In this document: positions 28,584 to 36,229 of the stretch, in pieces
Layout of the letters: each line of letters opens with the position of its first letter
Numbering within the stretch: the first letter of the stretch is position 1
Origin: Gallionella sp.
GTDB lineage: Bacteria > Pseudomonadota > Gammaproteobacteria > Burkholderiales > Gallionellaceae
DNA: 64,000 bases
Direction of reading: 5' to 3'
Assembly: GCA_022340615.1 (NCBI GenBank)
Contig: JAJDNO010000024.1
Location: 1 to 64,000 of the forward strand
Notes under the pieces: generated by a model
What the model saw: the letters and a program-made list of their open reading frames with translations, nothing else
Databases searched by the model: none
What the model was told of the DNA's origin: nothing
Translations under genes and position numbers: made by a program

Positions 28584-29353
28584 CCCTTGAATCTTCCGGT
28601 GGTGCTGAGTACAGTAAAATTCTGCGTGCCTACCGAGAACGTCCTGGATCCTTCGAGATCGGCTTGCTCATCTTCCAGACGTGACCCGAATCTGTCAGGG
28701 AACTGCCCGTTCAGCCACTTCAGGATGGGCATCAGTTCCTGCCTTTCCGCTATCGTGGCCGATTTGTCCATTTCAAATACACCGAGGCCCTTTTCCGACG
28801 CATACAGATAATTTTCGGAATCGTGAATGCTGGTCAGAAAAGGCAACTTCAGGGAATTGAGAAATCGCTGCAGCGCCTCATAGACTTTGGAGGAGGAATT
28901 GCGGACACGGTTTGCAACCACCGCGATCTTGACCCCGGAGGTACGCGCGCCACCGAACAGGAACAACTCCTTGATAAAATCCGCGGTTGCGTGAATGTCG
29001 ATGGGAGAAGGCGCAACCGGAATCACGATATAGTTCGATTTCCGCACCAGTTCCTGCAACAGCAAACCCTTCGTTCCTGCCGGCGCATCGATGACCGTGA
29101 TTTCAGTATCCCGCGGAACCCATGCATGAGTGCTGCGCAGGGGAATGGCTCCCTTGGCCGGTGCAGCATTTGCACCATGGATCTTTAACGCTTCGTCGGG
29201 CCGAACCCTCAGCCATTGTATGCTCGAACCCTGCGGATCGTAATCCATGATCGCTGTCTGGATCTTCCGGGTCGCATAGTAACTGGCAAGATTGGTGGCA
29301 ACGGTTGTTTTTCCCGAACCACCTTTTGAATTTATAACCAGTATCGTCAGCAT
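28574..29353 (-). CDS. Orphan ParA/MinD-family ATPase
   Basis: A 259-residue ATPase of the ParA family, which position plasmids, chromosomes or protein cargo by ATP-driven cycling on DNA or membrane. The deviant Walker A is NSKGGSGKTTVATNLA at residues 8-23; MDYDPQGSS is the switch I region; ITVIDAPAGT is Walker B. There is no N-terminal helix-turn-helix and no amphipathic MinD tail, and no parB or cargo gene lies beside it. The start ATG follows GGGGACTTC. It may serve a cargo encoded elsewhere, and single ParA homologues of this size are common in Nitrosomonadales. Confidence 0.8.
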   Translation of the reverse strand: MLTILVINSKGGSGKTTVATNLASYYATRKIQTAIMDYDPQGSSIQWLRVRPDEALKIHGANAAPAKGAIPLRSTHAWVPRDTEITVIDAPAGTKGLLLQELVRKSNYIVIPVAPSPIDIHATADFIKELFLFGGARTSGVKIAVVANRVRNSSSKVYEALQRFLNSLKLPFLTSIHDSENYLYASEKGLGVFEMDKSATIAERQELMPILKWLNGQFPDRFGSRLEDEQADLEGSRTFSVGTQNFTVLSTTGRFKGYP

Positions 29354-29762
29354 GAAGTCCCCGTTCTGCGGTTAAGCCTCTTTGGCCGCGAATTCCAGGC
29401 TATGCCCAGGATAGGCGCGTGAATAAAGGCGACAGGATGCCACTTCCATGCCGTTGCGTGCTTCGCTTTGCCCGGAGAAGAGCGTGGAAACCGCCGCTGG
29501 CTAACGTCTGAGGAAGCGGCATGATCAGGCAATTCCCAGCTTTGCAGATCCGACATGGCGTTTATCATTCCGGAAAATTCAGAAAAATTTTCACCTGTTG
29601 GCAACTTCCACTCTTTGATAACAAGGAATAAATTGAACATTAGTCGGTTGAGCGCCCCGCGTCAATTATTAGTTGGATTTTATTGACTGGCAACAAGCAC
29701 GCCAATATCATTGCTAGCAGCCAATTCCTGAATGCCCGATTTACATTTAATGAGGTGACAAG
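29354..29762. other. Divergent intergenic region, 409 bases
   Basis: It separates the parA-like gene (minus) from the DUF2934 gene (plus) and should hold both promoters. The right half, about 29600-29760, is AT-rich. A minus-strand frame of 97 codons overlaps the start of parA but has no family features or good ribosome binding site, so I do not call it. No repeat or RNA gene was seen. Confidence 0.5.
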
Positions 29763-30173
29763 ATGGTAATGCAAAAGAAAAAAGCGGCTACGAGCAAAAC
29801 GTCTGCTGCCAAGTCCGGGACTGCAAAAACGGCTGCAGCGCCAGTTGCAAAAAAGGCTGTGCCGAAAAAAGCATCAGCGGCTGCATCAAATCCGAAAAAG
29901 CCCAAACCCGCCCCAGCCAGTAAGGCAACCGCACCCGTGGCCGCAAAGAAATCTGCCAGCCCCGCCGCAAAAACCGGAGCGACTGCAAAGCAGGGCGCCG
30001 CCAAGCGGCCAGCCTCGACAGACAACAAGGCAATGAAGCCAACCCCCGAAGAACGCTATCGCATGGTGGAAACGGCAGCGTACTTTATCGCGGAAAAGCA
30101 TGGCTTCCAGGGCCGTTCCGACGAACATTGGGCTGCAGCGGAAAGGGCGATTGCGGCAAAACTCGGCAAATAG
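29763..30173 (+). CDS. Lys/Ala-rich histone H1-like protein with DUF2934 domain
   Basis: A 136-residue basic protein. Residues 1-90 are almost only Lys, Ala, Pro, Thr and Ser, with repeated AKK and KKA steps like the tail of histone H1 or AlgP-type proteins, and so are likely disordered and DNA-binding. Residues 93-136 are a DUF2934 domain: TPEERYRMVETAAYFIAE, then HGFQGRSDEHWAAAE. The ATG follows GAGGTGACAAG. HU is encoded nearby on the other strand. Function is inferred only from composition: a nucleoid-associated protein is the best guess. Length in the low-complexity part may vary between strains. Confidence 0.8.
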   Translation: MVMQKKKAATSKTSAAKSGTAKTAAAPVAKKAVPKKASAAASNPKKPKPAPASKATAPVAAKKSASPAAKTGATAKQGAAKRPASTDNKAMKPTPEERYRMVETAAYFIAEKHGFQGRSDEHWAAAERAIAAKLGK

Positions 30174-30400
30174 CGGAAATCCGGGGCCTGTACATATCGC
30201 AACACCCGACCGCCCCCTGAAATTGCCCAGGCAACCGCACTTGTAAAACTCTTCGCGATCACGACATCGCGGTTATCGGCCCAGACGGTTCATAAAACCA
30301 TGCCGCCCGATACCGTCGGCAAGACCGGATCTGTTCACTCACACTTGGCGATTTGCGGACGATGCTCCATCGTGCTTCATTGTCGCTTCACGATTTTCGG

Positions 30401-30430
30401 GAAATAAAAATGCCTGGTCGAAGCCAGGCC
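30401..30430 (-). terminator. Intrinsic terminator, minus strand
   Basis: On the minus strand GCCTGG-CTTCGA-CCAGGC (30429-30412) is followed after one base by TTTTTATTT (30409-30401). Stem, short loop and T-run fit a Rho-independent terminator. The upstream gene is HU, whose stop lies about 215 bases before it, so the HU message may have a long 3' tail. Confidence 0.7.
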
Positions 30431-30607
30431 ATCTGTACGTTTGAGTATGTAACTGATCCGGGCGCTCAGGATTTTCCGCCGAACAGATTCAGCAAGCCAA
30501 CCACGACAAATGGCGAAAAAAACAAATGACAGCAAGGCTGGCTGAAAACCGCCCTGCAACCTGAAAACGGGAATGTCGCCCTGTCTGAAAGCAAAGAAAG
30601 TGTTGCA

Positions 30608-30625
30608 CCAGCCCTCATGGGCTGG
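30608..30625 (-). terminator. Hairpin just after HU
   Basis: CCAGCCC-TCAT-GGGCTGG is a perfect 7-bp stem starting 18 bases after the HU stop. On the minus strand it is followed by TGCAACACTTTCTTT, a poor T-run. It may be a weak terminator or a 3'-end stabilising hairpin for the abundant HU message. Confidence 0.4.
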
Positions 30626-30642
30626 CCTGATCTACGGCAAAG

Positions 30643-30927
30643 TTATTTCTTTGTGCCGTTGACGACTGCTTTAAGTGTAGCGCCGGCCTTGAAAGCCGGG
30701 ACTTTGGCAGCCTTGATCTTTATTGCAGCACCGGTGCTGGGATTACGGCCTGCGCGCGCGGCACGCTTGCGAACCTCGAATGTGCCGAAGCCAACCAGAG
30801 CGACATTGTCACCCTTCTTCAGCGCTCCGGTTATGATTTCAATCAGAGCCGAAATATTGCGGTCGGCATCTGCCTTGGAGCTTCCTGTCTTGTCAGACAA
30901 CATATCGATCAATTCTTTTCTGTTCAT
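30643..30927 (-). CDS. hupB: Nucleoid protein HU
   Basis: HU is a small histone-like dimer that bends DNA and compacts the nucleoid. It has 94 residues, starts MNRKELIDMLSDKTG after AAAGGAAATAAC, and contains VALVGFGTFEVRKRAARAGRNPSTG, the conserved beta arm (GRNPxTG with the intercalating Pro). The sequence is HU-like rather than IHF: it lacks IHF-specific arm residues. A weak promoter with TAGACT (-10) and TTCTAA (-35, 17-base spacing) lies upstream. Gene symbol by similarity; hupA/hupB cannot be told apart here. Confidence 0.93.
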   Translation of the reverse strand: MNRKELIDMLSDKTGSSKADADRNISALIEIITGALKKGDNVALVGFGTFEVRKRAARAGRNPSTGAAIKIKAAKVPAFKAGATLKAVVNGTKK

Positions 30928-31005
30928 GTTATTTCCTTTGTTGTTATTACTGCAAATGCAGCGAACCGTAGTCTAGCACCAGTCGGTGAGGTTTAGAATC
31001 TTTCC

Positions 31006-31034
31006 ATGAGGCGGTATGTGTTGCCCCGCCTCAT
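31006..31034 (-). terminator. Hairpin after the PEBP gene
   Basis: ATGAGGCGG (31006-31014) and CCGCCTCAT (31026-31034) form a perfect 9-bp stem with an 11-base loop, nine bases after the stop of the minus-strand gene at 31044. There is no long T-run beyond it, so termination is likely but not certain. Confidence 0.5.
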
Positions 31035-31043
31035 TTACCCCGA

Positions 31044-31598
31044 CTATTTGGCGCGCCCGTATTTTGCTGTAAAGCTGGCTTTTCCCAGCATATTCCCATG
31101 AATCATATAGCCTGTCAGCGCTGCGGTCGCGCCATCCGGCACATCCAGTTTGTCGGTCTTAAGCGCATATACAGTGAAAATATAGCGGTGCGGCTTGTCT
31201 CCCTTCGGTGGACAAGTCCCGCCGAATGCAGCCACACCATAATCGGTGCGCCCCTGGACTGCGCCTTTGGGCAGGGTCGTGCTGTTAAGCGCTCCGGCAT
31301 TCGCAGCCAGTTCATGGACGTTGGCCGGAATATCGAAGACGACCCAGTGCCACCAGCCCGACCCGGTGGGCGCATCAGGATCGTACACCGTCACGGCAAA
31401 GCTCCTGGTTCCCTTTGGTGCGCCGCTCCATTTCAGTTCCGGCGACTTGTTCTCCCCGGAACAGCCAAAACCATTGAACTCGAAGCGCTGGGGAATCATG
31501 TGATTGGCCTTGATTTCCGAGCTGGAAAGTTTGAAGGTGGAAGCGTAGGTGAAAGTCGATAAAGCAGTCAGAACAACTGCAATCAATATGCGGCGCAT
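31044..31598 (-). CDS. Periplasmic YbhB/YbcL family (PEBP) protein
   Basis: A 184-residue protein of the phosphatidylethanolamine-binding / Raf-kinase-inhibitor-like family. The start ATG at 31598 follows AAGGAG; the long upstream frame is not used. A signal peptide ends near residue 20 (STFTYA). The PEBP ligand pocket is seen in SPELKWSGAPKGTRSFAVTVYDPDAP (motif YDPDAP), WWHWVVFDIPA and GTCPPKGDKPHRYIFTVYAL (motif GDxPHRY). Its physiological role in bacteria is unknown. It is divergent from the small cytochrome gene and upstream of HU. Confidence 0.88.
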   Translation of the reverse strand: MRRILIAVVLTALSTFTYASTFKLSSSEIKANHMIPQRFEFNGFGCSGENKSPELKWSGAPKGTRSFAVTVYDPDAPTGSGWWHWVVFDIPANVHELAANAGALNSTTLPKGAVQGRTDYGVAAFGGTCPPKGDKPHRYIFTVYALKTDKLDVPDGATAALTGYMIHGNMLGKASFTAKYGRAK

Positions 31599-31776
31599 GA
31601 AACTCTCCTTATGGACAAAACCGGGGACAGGATTGTAGCACCATTGCCATCGCCGAAATTGGCCCGGCCGACCTGGCTGGGGCTGGATACAGCCCCCGGT
31701 TTGACTAAGCCCGTGACCGGGTCTATGCTGAAATCGATTGGTACAGTAAAACGATCCATCAAGTCTGGAGAAAGCG

Positions 31777-32082
31777 ATGACTAAAAGAATGGTCTGTACG
31801 ATGCTGCTGGCCGGCCTGGGTATTCCGTTTATTGCCAGTGCCCAGACAGAGACAGCAGGGATTTCACGTGGTGAATTGCTGTATACGACGCATTGCATCG
31901 CATGCCACAACGAAAAGATACATTGGCGGGACAGAAAGGTCGCCAGGGACTGGGGCGGCCTGATATCCGAGGTACGCCACTGGCAGCAGATTTCCGGGCT
32001 GGCCTGGCATGAAGACGACATCGTGCTGGTTGCGCACTACCTGAATATCCGCCTCTACCATTATCCCGAGCACGTTAAATAA
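31777..32082 (+). CDS. Small monohaem c-type cytochrome
   Basis: A 101-residue exported cytochrome. The signal peptide ends near residue 22 (IASAQ). The single haem motif CIACH lies at about residues 40-44, after GELLYTTHC; Met or His residues further on could give the distal ligand, but the lack of a clear MPxF loop leaves this open. ATG follows CTGGAG. It converges with the adenosyltransferase gene, 28 bases apart. Electron partner unknown; the class resembles small cytochromes linked to iron- or sulfur-oxidising betaproteobacteria, which is inference. Confidence 0.85.
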   Translation: MTKRMVCTMLLAGLGIPFIASAQTETAGISRGELLYTTHCIACHNEKIHWRDRKVARDWGGLISEVRHWQQISGLAWHEDDIVLVAHYLNIRLYHYPEHVK

Positions 32083-32110
32083 TTTCAGTGCTGCCAGGGG
32101 CGCAGTCGTA

Positions 32111-32650
32111 CTATTTGTCCCGCTGCCAGCAAGTCTCGGCAGCGCCCTGGGCCCGGTTGATGCAGCGGCTCAGCACAAACAGCAAATCCGACAACCTGTT
32201 CAGGTAAGGAACCGCGTGTTGCGGTACCGCATCGCGCTGGGAAAGCACGGTCAGGTCGCGTTCCGCGCGGCGCGCCACCGTGCGCGCGACATGGCATAGC
32301 GCCCCCGCACGCGAACCGCCCGGCAGGATGAATTCTCGCAGCGGCGGCAGGTCGGCGTTGTAATGCGCAAGCTGACCATCCAGCCAGGCTACCCTGTCTT
32401 CCGGAAACGCATCCCGGGTGGGCAATGCCAGCGCGCCGCCCAGGTCAAACAGGTCATTCTGTATCCGCAACAAAGTGGTGCGAAAGTCGGGCGCAATATC
32501 TTCGGCGAGCAACACGCCGAGCTGGCTGCTCAGTTCATCCACGCTGCCCAGCACCGCAATGCGCGCATGATCCTTGCCGAGTCGCGTGCCGTCGGCGAGT
32601 CCGGTCGTTCCCTTGTCGCCGGTGCGGGTGGTGATCTTTGTCAAACGCAT
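32111..32650 (-). CDS. Cob(I)alamin adenosyltransferase, PduO type
   Basis: The enzyme adds the adenosyl group of ATP to cob(I)alamin. It has 179 residues with the PduO-type motifs TRTGDKGTTGLADGTR at the N-terminus (ATP site), GSVDELSSQLG, the RIQNDLFDLGG helix, FILPGGSRAGALCHVARTVARRAER and LNRLSDLLFVLSR near the end. ATG follows AGGGCG. It is the last of a minus-strand run nth, DUF1841, adenosyltransferase. No cobalamin riboswitch was seen upstream. Confidence 0.93.
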   Translation of the reverse strand: MRLTKITTRTGDKGTTGLADGTRLGKDHARIAVLGSVDELSSQLGVLLAEDIAPDFRTTLLRIQNDLFDLGGALALPTRDAFPEDRVAWLDGQLAHYNADLPPLREFILPGGSRAGALCHVARTVARRAERDLTVLSQRDAVPQHAVPYLNRLSDLLFVLSRCINRAQGAAETCWQRDK

Positions 32651-32662
32651 GACTTCGCCCTT

Positions 32663-33088
32663 TTACTGTTTCTCCAGACACTCAAAGTATAGCGCCGCAT
32701 CCGGCTGGGCACGATCGCGCTGTGCCTGCCAGATCATTTCGCTGAGGCATTCCATAATCCGGTGCTGCGCATCGTGCTCCGATTCCAGCTTTTGCGTCAG
32801 GCGCACAAAATGCGCGCGAATTCCAGGCGGCTGGTCGATGGATATCTGCTCCTCGATAGTCAGGTGCATCATCAGGTGCAGGAATGGATTGGTCTCGCCC
32901 TGTTCCGGCAGAAAATCCTTCTCATGGTGTGATTCCGGATCCTCAAGCACGGAAAAATATTCCGGATGCTTCGCGATAAGCTGTGCGGCAAGATCTTCCA
33001 GCGGGGTGAGCAATTCTCCTGCGCGGCGTTTTCGCCATGACTCGAACAGAAAGTTGCGCGCTTCGTCGCGCGAAGGATTGAATAGCAC
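32663..33088 (-). CDS. DUF1841 family protein
   Basis: A 141-residue protein of the DUF1841 family, beginning with MLFNPSRDEARNFLFESWRKRR-type sequence at a GTG codon (33088). That codon overlaps the nth stop (TAGTG). Further family features are HHEKDFLPEQGETNPFLH, MHLTIEEQISIDQPPGIR and HRIMECLSEMIW. No activity is known. The tight coupling to nth is common in betaproteobacteria, and the rich acidic/aromatic composition suggests a soluble helical protein. Confidence 0.85.
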   Translation of the reverse strand: MLFNPSRDEARNFLFESWRKRRAGELLTPLEDLAAQLIAKHPEYFSVLEDPESHHEKDFLPEQGETNPFLHLMMHLTIEEQISIDQPPGIRAHFVRLTQKLESEHDAQHRIMECLSEMIWQAQRDRAQPDAALYFECLEKQ

Positions 33089-33720
33089 TAAATTTCCTTG
33101 TTTTTGTATTCACACAGGTCGTGAATGATGCACGCCCCGCAATTCGGTTTGCGCGCCCGGCAGACATAGCGGCCGTGCAGGATCAACCAGTGGTGCGCGT
33201 CATGCTTGAATTCGTCCGGCACGAACTTGAGCAGCTTCCTTTCCACTTCGTCCACGTCTTTGCCGGGTGCGAGTCCGATGCGGTTCGATACGCGGAAGAT
33301 GTGCGTATCCACCGCTATGGTGGGCTCGCCGAACGCAGTGTTGAGGATCACATTTGCGGTCTTGCGCCCCACACCGGGCAGCGCTTCAAGTTCCTCGCGG
33401 GTTTTCGGCACCGCGCCACCATGCCGCTCTACCAGCAGGCGGCAAGTCTGCATCACATGCTTTGCCTTGGTCTTGTACAGGCCGATGCGCTGGATATATT
33501 CGCGCAGTTTTTCCTCGCCAAGCGCGAGCATCGCCTGTGGCGTGCTGGCGGCCGGAAACAGGTGGCGCGTTGCCGCATTCACGCTGACGTCGGTGGCCTG
33601 CGCCGACAGCACCACCGCGACCAGCAACTCGAACGGGGTCGAATATTCCAGCTCGGTGGTCGGATGTGGATTCGCGGCACGGAAGCGCGTGAATATTTCG
33701 CGTCGTTTGGCTGGGTTCAT
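33088..33720 (-). CDS. nth: Endonuclease III
   Basis: Nth is a DNA glycosylase/AP lyase that removes oxidised pyrimidines. It has 210 residues. The helix-hairpin-helix reads LPGVGRKTANVIL with the catalytic Lys, and AVDTHIFRVSNR holds the catalytic Asp. The [4Fe-4S] cluster Cys pattern C-x6-C-x2-C-x5-C is seen at CRARKPNCGACIIHDLC near the end. It lies 65 bases after rnfE, the same order (rnf/rsx then nth) as in E. coli. Confidence 0.96.
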   Translation of the reverse strand: MNPAKRREIFTRFRAANPHPTTELEYSTPFELLVAVVLSAQATDVSVNAATRHLFPAASTPQAMLALGEEKLREYIQRIGLYKTKAKHVMQTCRLLVERHGGAVPKTREELEALPGVGRKTANVILNTAFGEPTIAVDTHIFRVSNRIGLAPGKDVDEVERKLLKFVPDEFKHDAHHWLILHGRYVCRARKPNCGACIIHDLCEYKNKEI

Positions 33721-33785
33721 GAAATTTCACGGGAAAATGCAGGATGCGGCATGAAAACTCGCTGTTGATTACGCCGCACGTCTGC

Positions 33786-34493
33786 TCAGTGCATGGCTGG
33801 CGAACAACCGCCCTCAATCGGAACGATGGTTGCATTCGCGCCTTTCAGCTTCCGTTCGGCGCGCAGGTTCAGCCAGTTCTTCGCGGCAATCAGCATGCCC
33901 AGCGTAATGAATGCACCGGGCGGCAGTATCGCGAGCAGAAATCCGTGGTAGCCCGGAATCACCGTGAACACCCAGGACTTCGCCGCCTCGCCGAACACCA
34001 TGTCGATGCCGGAAAGCAGCGTACCGTGCCCGAAGATCTCGCGTATGCCGCCCAGCACTGCCAGCACCGCGGTAAGCCCCAGACCCATCGCCAGCCCGTC
34101 CAGCGCAGAATCCAGCATCGGATTCTTGGAAGCGAACGACTCGATGCGCGCGAGCACGATGCAGTTGGTGACAATCAGCGGAATGAAGATTCCCAGCACC
34201 AGGTACAGCTTGTACATATATGCATTCATCGTGAACTGGACGATGGTGACCAGCACCGCGATGATCAGGATGAAAACCGGAATGCGCGCCTCGTTCGGCA
34301 CGAGTTGCCGGATCGGTGCGATCGCCGCACCGGACAGGGTCATCACCAGCGCCGTCGCAAGGCCCAGGCTCACCGCATTCACCACCGAGCTGCTCACTGC
34401 AAGGATGGGACAAAGCCCGAGCAACTGCACCAGCCCGGTGTTCTGTTTCCATACGCCATTGTAGAAGATATCCCTGAATTCCTGGCTGGTCAC
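33786..34493 (-). CDS. rnfE: Electron transport complex subunit RnfE
   Basis: RnfE is a membrane subunit of the ion-pumping Rnf complex, or of the SoxR-reducing Rsx complex. It has 235 residues and about six membrane helices. It starts at a GTG (34493) overlapping the rnfG stop as GTGA. Typical sequence is NTGLVQLLGLCPILAVSSS with the Cys that, with its RnfA counterpart, binds the in-membrane [2Fe-2S] cluster, and a second conserved LIVTNCIVLAR. RnfA is its homologue with inverted topology. Confidence 0.94.
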   Translation of the reverse strand: MTSQEFRDIFYNGVWKQNTGLVQLLGLCPILAVSSSVVNAVSLGLATALVMTLSGAAIAPIRQLVPNEARIPVFILIIAVLVTIVQFTMNAYMYKLYLVLGIFIPLIVTNCIVLARIESFASKNPMLDSALDGLAMGLGLTAVLAVLGGIREIFGHGTLLSGIDMVFGEAAKSWVFTVIPGYHGFLLAILPPGAFITLGMLIAAKNWLNLRAERKLKGANATIVPIEGGCSPAMH

Positions 34494-35161
34494 TGATTCT
34501 CTCCTTTGTCCTTTTCAGCCTGTTCTGCGGCGTGCCCGCGTATCTGAAGCAATGTATCGCGATGCTGTGCAAAATACTGCAAGGCATTGTGCACCGCTTT
34601 GACCACCGCGCGCGGGGAGATCGTCGCCCCTGCCATATAGTCGAAAGATCCGCCGTCTTTTTTGACTTTCCAGCCGCTGTCATCGGGATTGCCCAGCGAT
34701 TTGCCGTCGAAGCCGTTGATCCACCTGCTCTTGGCGATCTCGATGTAATCGCCGAGCCCCGGCGTTTCCTGGTCCGAGACCACGCGCACACCGGCGATTC
34801 TACCATCGCGGCGGACTGCGATAACCATATGGATCTTGCCGCCGTAACCATCCGGCGCAATGGCCTGCATCACCACGATCGAGGGGCGGCCGTTGATGCG
34901 GCCGAGATAGGCCGGCGTGGTGTCGTCGTTTCCCAGCAACGCATCGGGTGCAAGTTGCATCGTATCCCTGATGATGTCGTTATCGTAGCTTCCCGCAGGC
35001 GCGATCTGCGCGATCAGTTTCAGCTTTTCAATTTCCTCGCTGTGCGCGATCGGATCATGCGTCAGCTGATAGGTGATCGCGAGCAGCGCGGTCCCGATCA
35101 CCGCAAAGAACAGCAGGTTCAGCGCGGTGAGCAACGATGCTTTAGCGATCGTGCGCCTCAT
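34490..35161 (-). CDS. rnfG: Electron transport complex subunit RnfG
   Basis: RnfG is a periplasm-facing flavoprotein anchored by one N-terminal helix (about residues 10-30). It has 223 residues. The FMN-binding domain has GYGGKIHMVIAV, SDQETPGLGDYIE and the flavinylation site MAGATISPRAVVKAV, where the Thr of GAT-I-S would carry FMN as a phosphodiester. ATG overlaps the rnfD stop. An ApbE flavin transferase is required for such proteins; none is in the window. Confidence 0.94.
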   Translation of the reverse strand: MRRTIAKASLLTALNLLFFAVIGTALLAITYQLTHDPIAHSEEIEKLKLIAQIAPAGSYDNDIIRDTMQLAPDALLGNDDTTPAYLGRINGRPSIVVMQAIAPDGYGGKIHMVIAVRRDGRIAGVRVVSDQETPGLGDYIEIAKSRWINGFDGKSLGNPDDSGWKVKKDGGSFDYMAGATISPRAVVKAVHNALQYFAQHRDTLLQIRGHAAEQAEKDKGENQ

Positions 35162-36228
35162 GGCTTGCCGTCCACGGATTTATTTCCGGACACCCCGTCT
35201 TTTTTGCCAAATACCGGCGGCTGGGTATACAGCACGATCAGCGGCACACAGATGTTCATCAGCAGGGTGGCGAACGCGACGCCGTCAGGAAAGCCGCCGA
35301 ACACCCGGATCAGGTAAGTGAGCAGTGCTGCGCCTGCGGCAAAGATCAGCCGCCCCTTGCTGGTGGTGGGACTGCTTACCGGATCGGTCAGGATGAAGAA
35401 GGCGCCCAGCATCGAAGCGCCAGCGAACCAGTGGAACAGCGGCCCGGCGTAATGGGCAGGATCGGCGAGATGGAACACCCCGGCGATAGCCATAAGCGTA
35501 CCGAGAAACGCGACGGGAATGTGCCAGCTAATGATGCGCGCAGCGAGCAGATAGAGTCCGCCCAGCAGGAATCCGCCCGCCACCATTTCGCTGCCGTGGC
35601 CGCCCAGACGTCCGTAGATCGGCATGTCAAAAATCTGCCTGATCGGCTGATTCAGGTGCAGGTGCGTTTTCAGCGTGTCCAGCGGCGTTGCCATCGTAAC
35701 CGCGTCCAGCGATACGTGTCCGGGCAGCACACCGATGAAGATATATTCCAGTTGCTGCGTGAAACTGAAGCCGGACATTGCCATCCCGCCCTGTTCCAAC
35801 CCATGGGGCGCAATCCAGTGGGTCATCTGCGCAGGAAACGAAATGATCAGCACTGCGTAGCCGACCATCGCCGGATTGAACAGGTTGTTGCCCAGCCCTC
35901 CGTAAAGGTGTTTGGCGATTGCAATCGCGAAGGCAGTTCCAACCACCACCAGCCACCACGGCGCCAGCGGCGGAATCGAGAGTGCCAGCAGCCAGGCTGT
36001 CAACAGCGCGCTGTTGTCCTTCAGGAAGGGCGCGACCGGCCGGCCGCGCAGCCGCAGCATCAGCGCCTCGGTGCCCAGCGCGGTCAGGCTGGCCAGCGTA
36101 ATCGAAACCAGGATCGCGGGTCCGAAATACCACACGTACAGAGCTATGCCGGGCAGCAGCGCGAACAGTACCTTGAGCATGATCGCTGAGACGCTTTCGG
36201 ATTTGCTGAAGAGGGGAGTGAATTGCAT
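35158..36228 (-). CDS. rnfD: Electron transport complex subunit RnfD
   Basis: RnfD is an integral membrane flavoprotein of the complex. It has 356 residues from MQFTPLFSKSESVSAIM, at the ATG at 36228, one base after the rnfC stop. About nine or ten helices are predicted by eye. The segment DAVTMATPLDTLK holds the Thr expected to carry covalent FMN. NLFNPAMVGYAVL and FHWFAGASMLGAFFILTDPVSSPTT are typical of RnfD/NqrB. It forms the membrane electron path with RnfG. Confidence 0.94.
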   Translation of the reverse strand: MQFTPLFSKSESVSAIMLKVLFALLPGIALYVWYFGPAILVSITLASLTALGTEALMLRLRGRPVAPFLKDNSALLTAWLLALSIPPLAPWWLVVVGTAFAIAIAKHLYGGLGNNLFNPAMVGYAVLIISFPAQMTHWIAPHGLEQGGMAMSGFSFTQQLEYIFIGVLPGHVSLDAVTMATPLDTLKTHLHLNQPIRQIFDMPIYGRLGGHGSEMVAGGFLLGGLYLLAARIISWHIPVAFLGTLMAIAGVFHLADPAHYAGPLFHWFAGASMLGAFFILTDPVSSPTTSKGRLIFAAGAALLTYLIRVFGGFPDGVAFATLLMNICVPLIVLYTQPPVFGKKDGVSGNKSVDGKP

Positions 36229-36229
36229 A

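Larger units (their letters stand above)
30174..30642. other. Intergenic region between DUF2934 gene and HU gene
   Basis: About 470 bases with no credible gene; short frames have no ribosome binding site or family features. It holds the hairpins described separately at 30401-30430 and 30608-30625. Both genes converge on it, so most of it is presumably 3' untranslated sequence. Confidence 0.5.

Noticed and set aside
29347-29640. Minus-strand open frame of 97 codons overlapping the start of the parA-like gene
   Set aside because: No recognisable family, odd composition (Arg/Trp/Ser-rich), no convincing ribosome binding site, and it lies where the divergent promoters should be.
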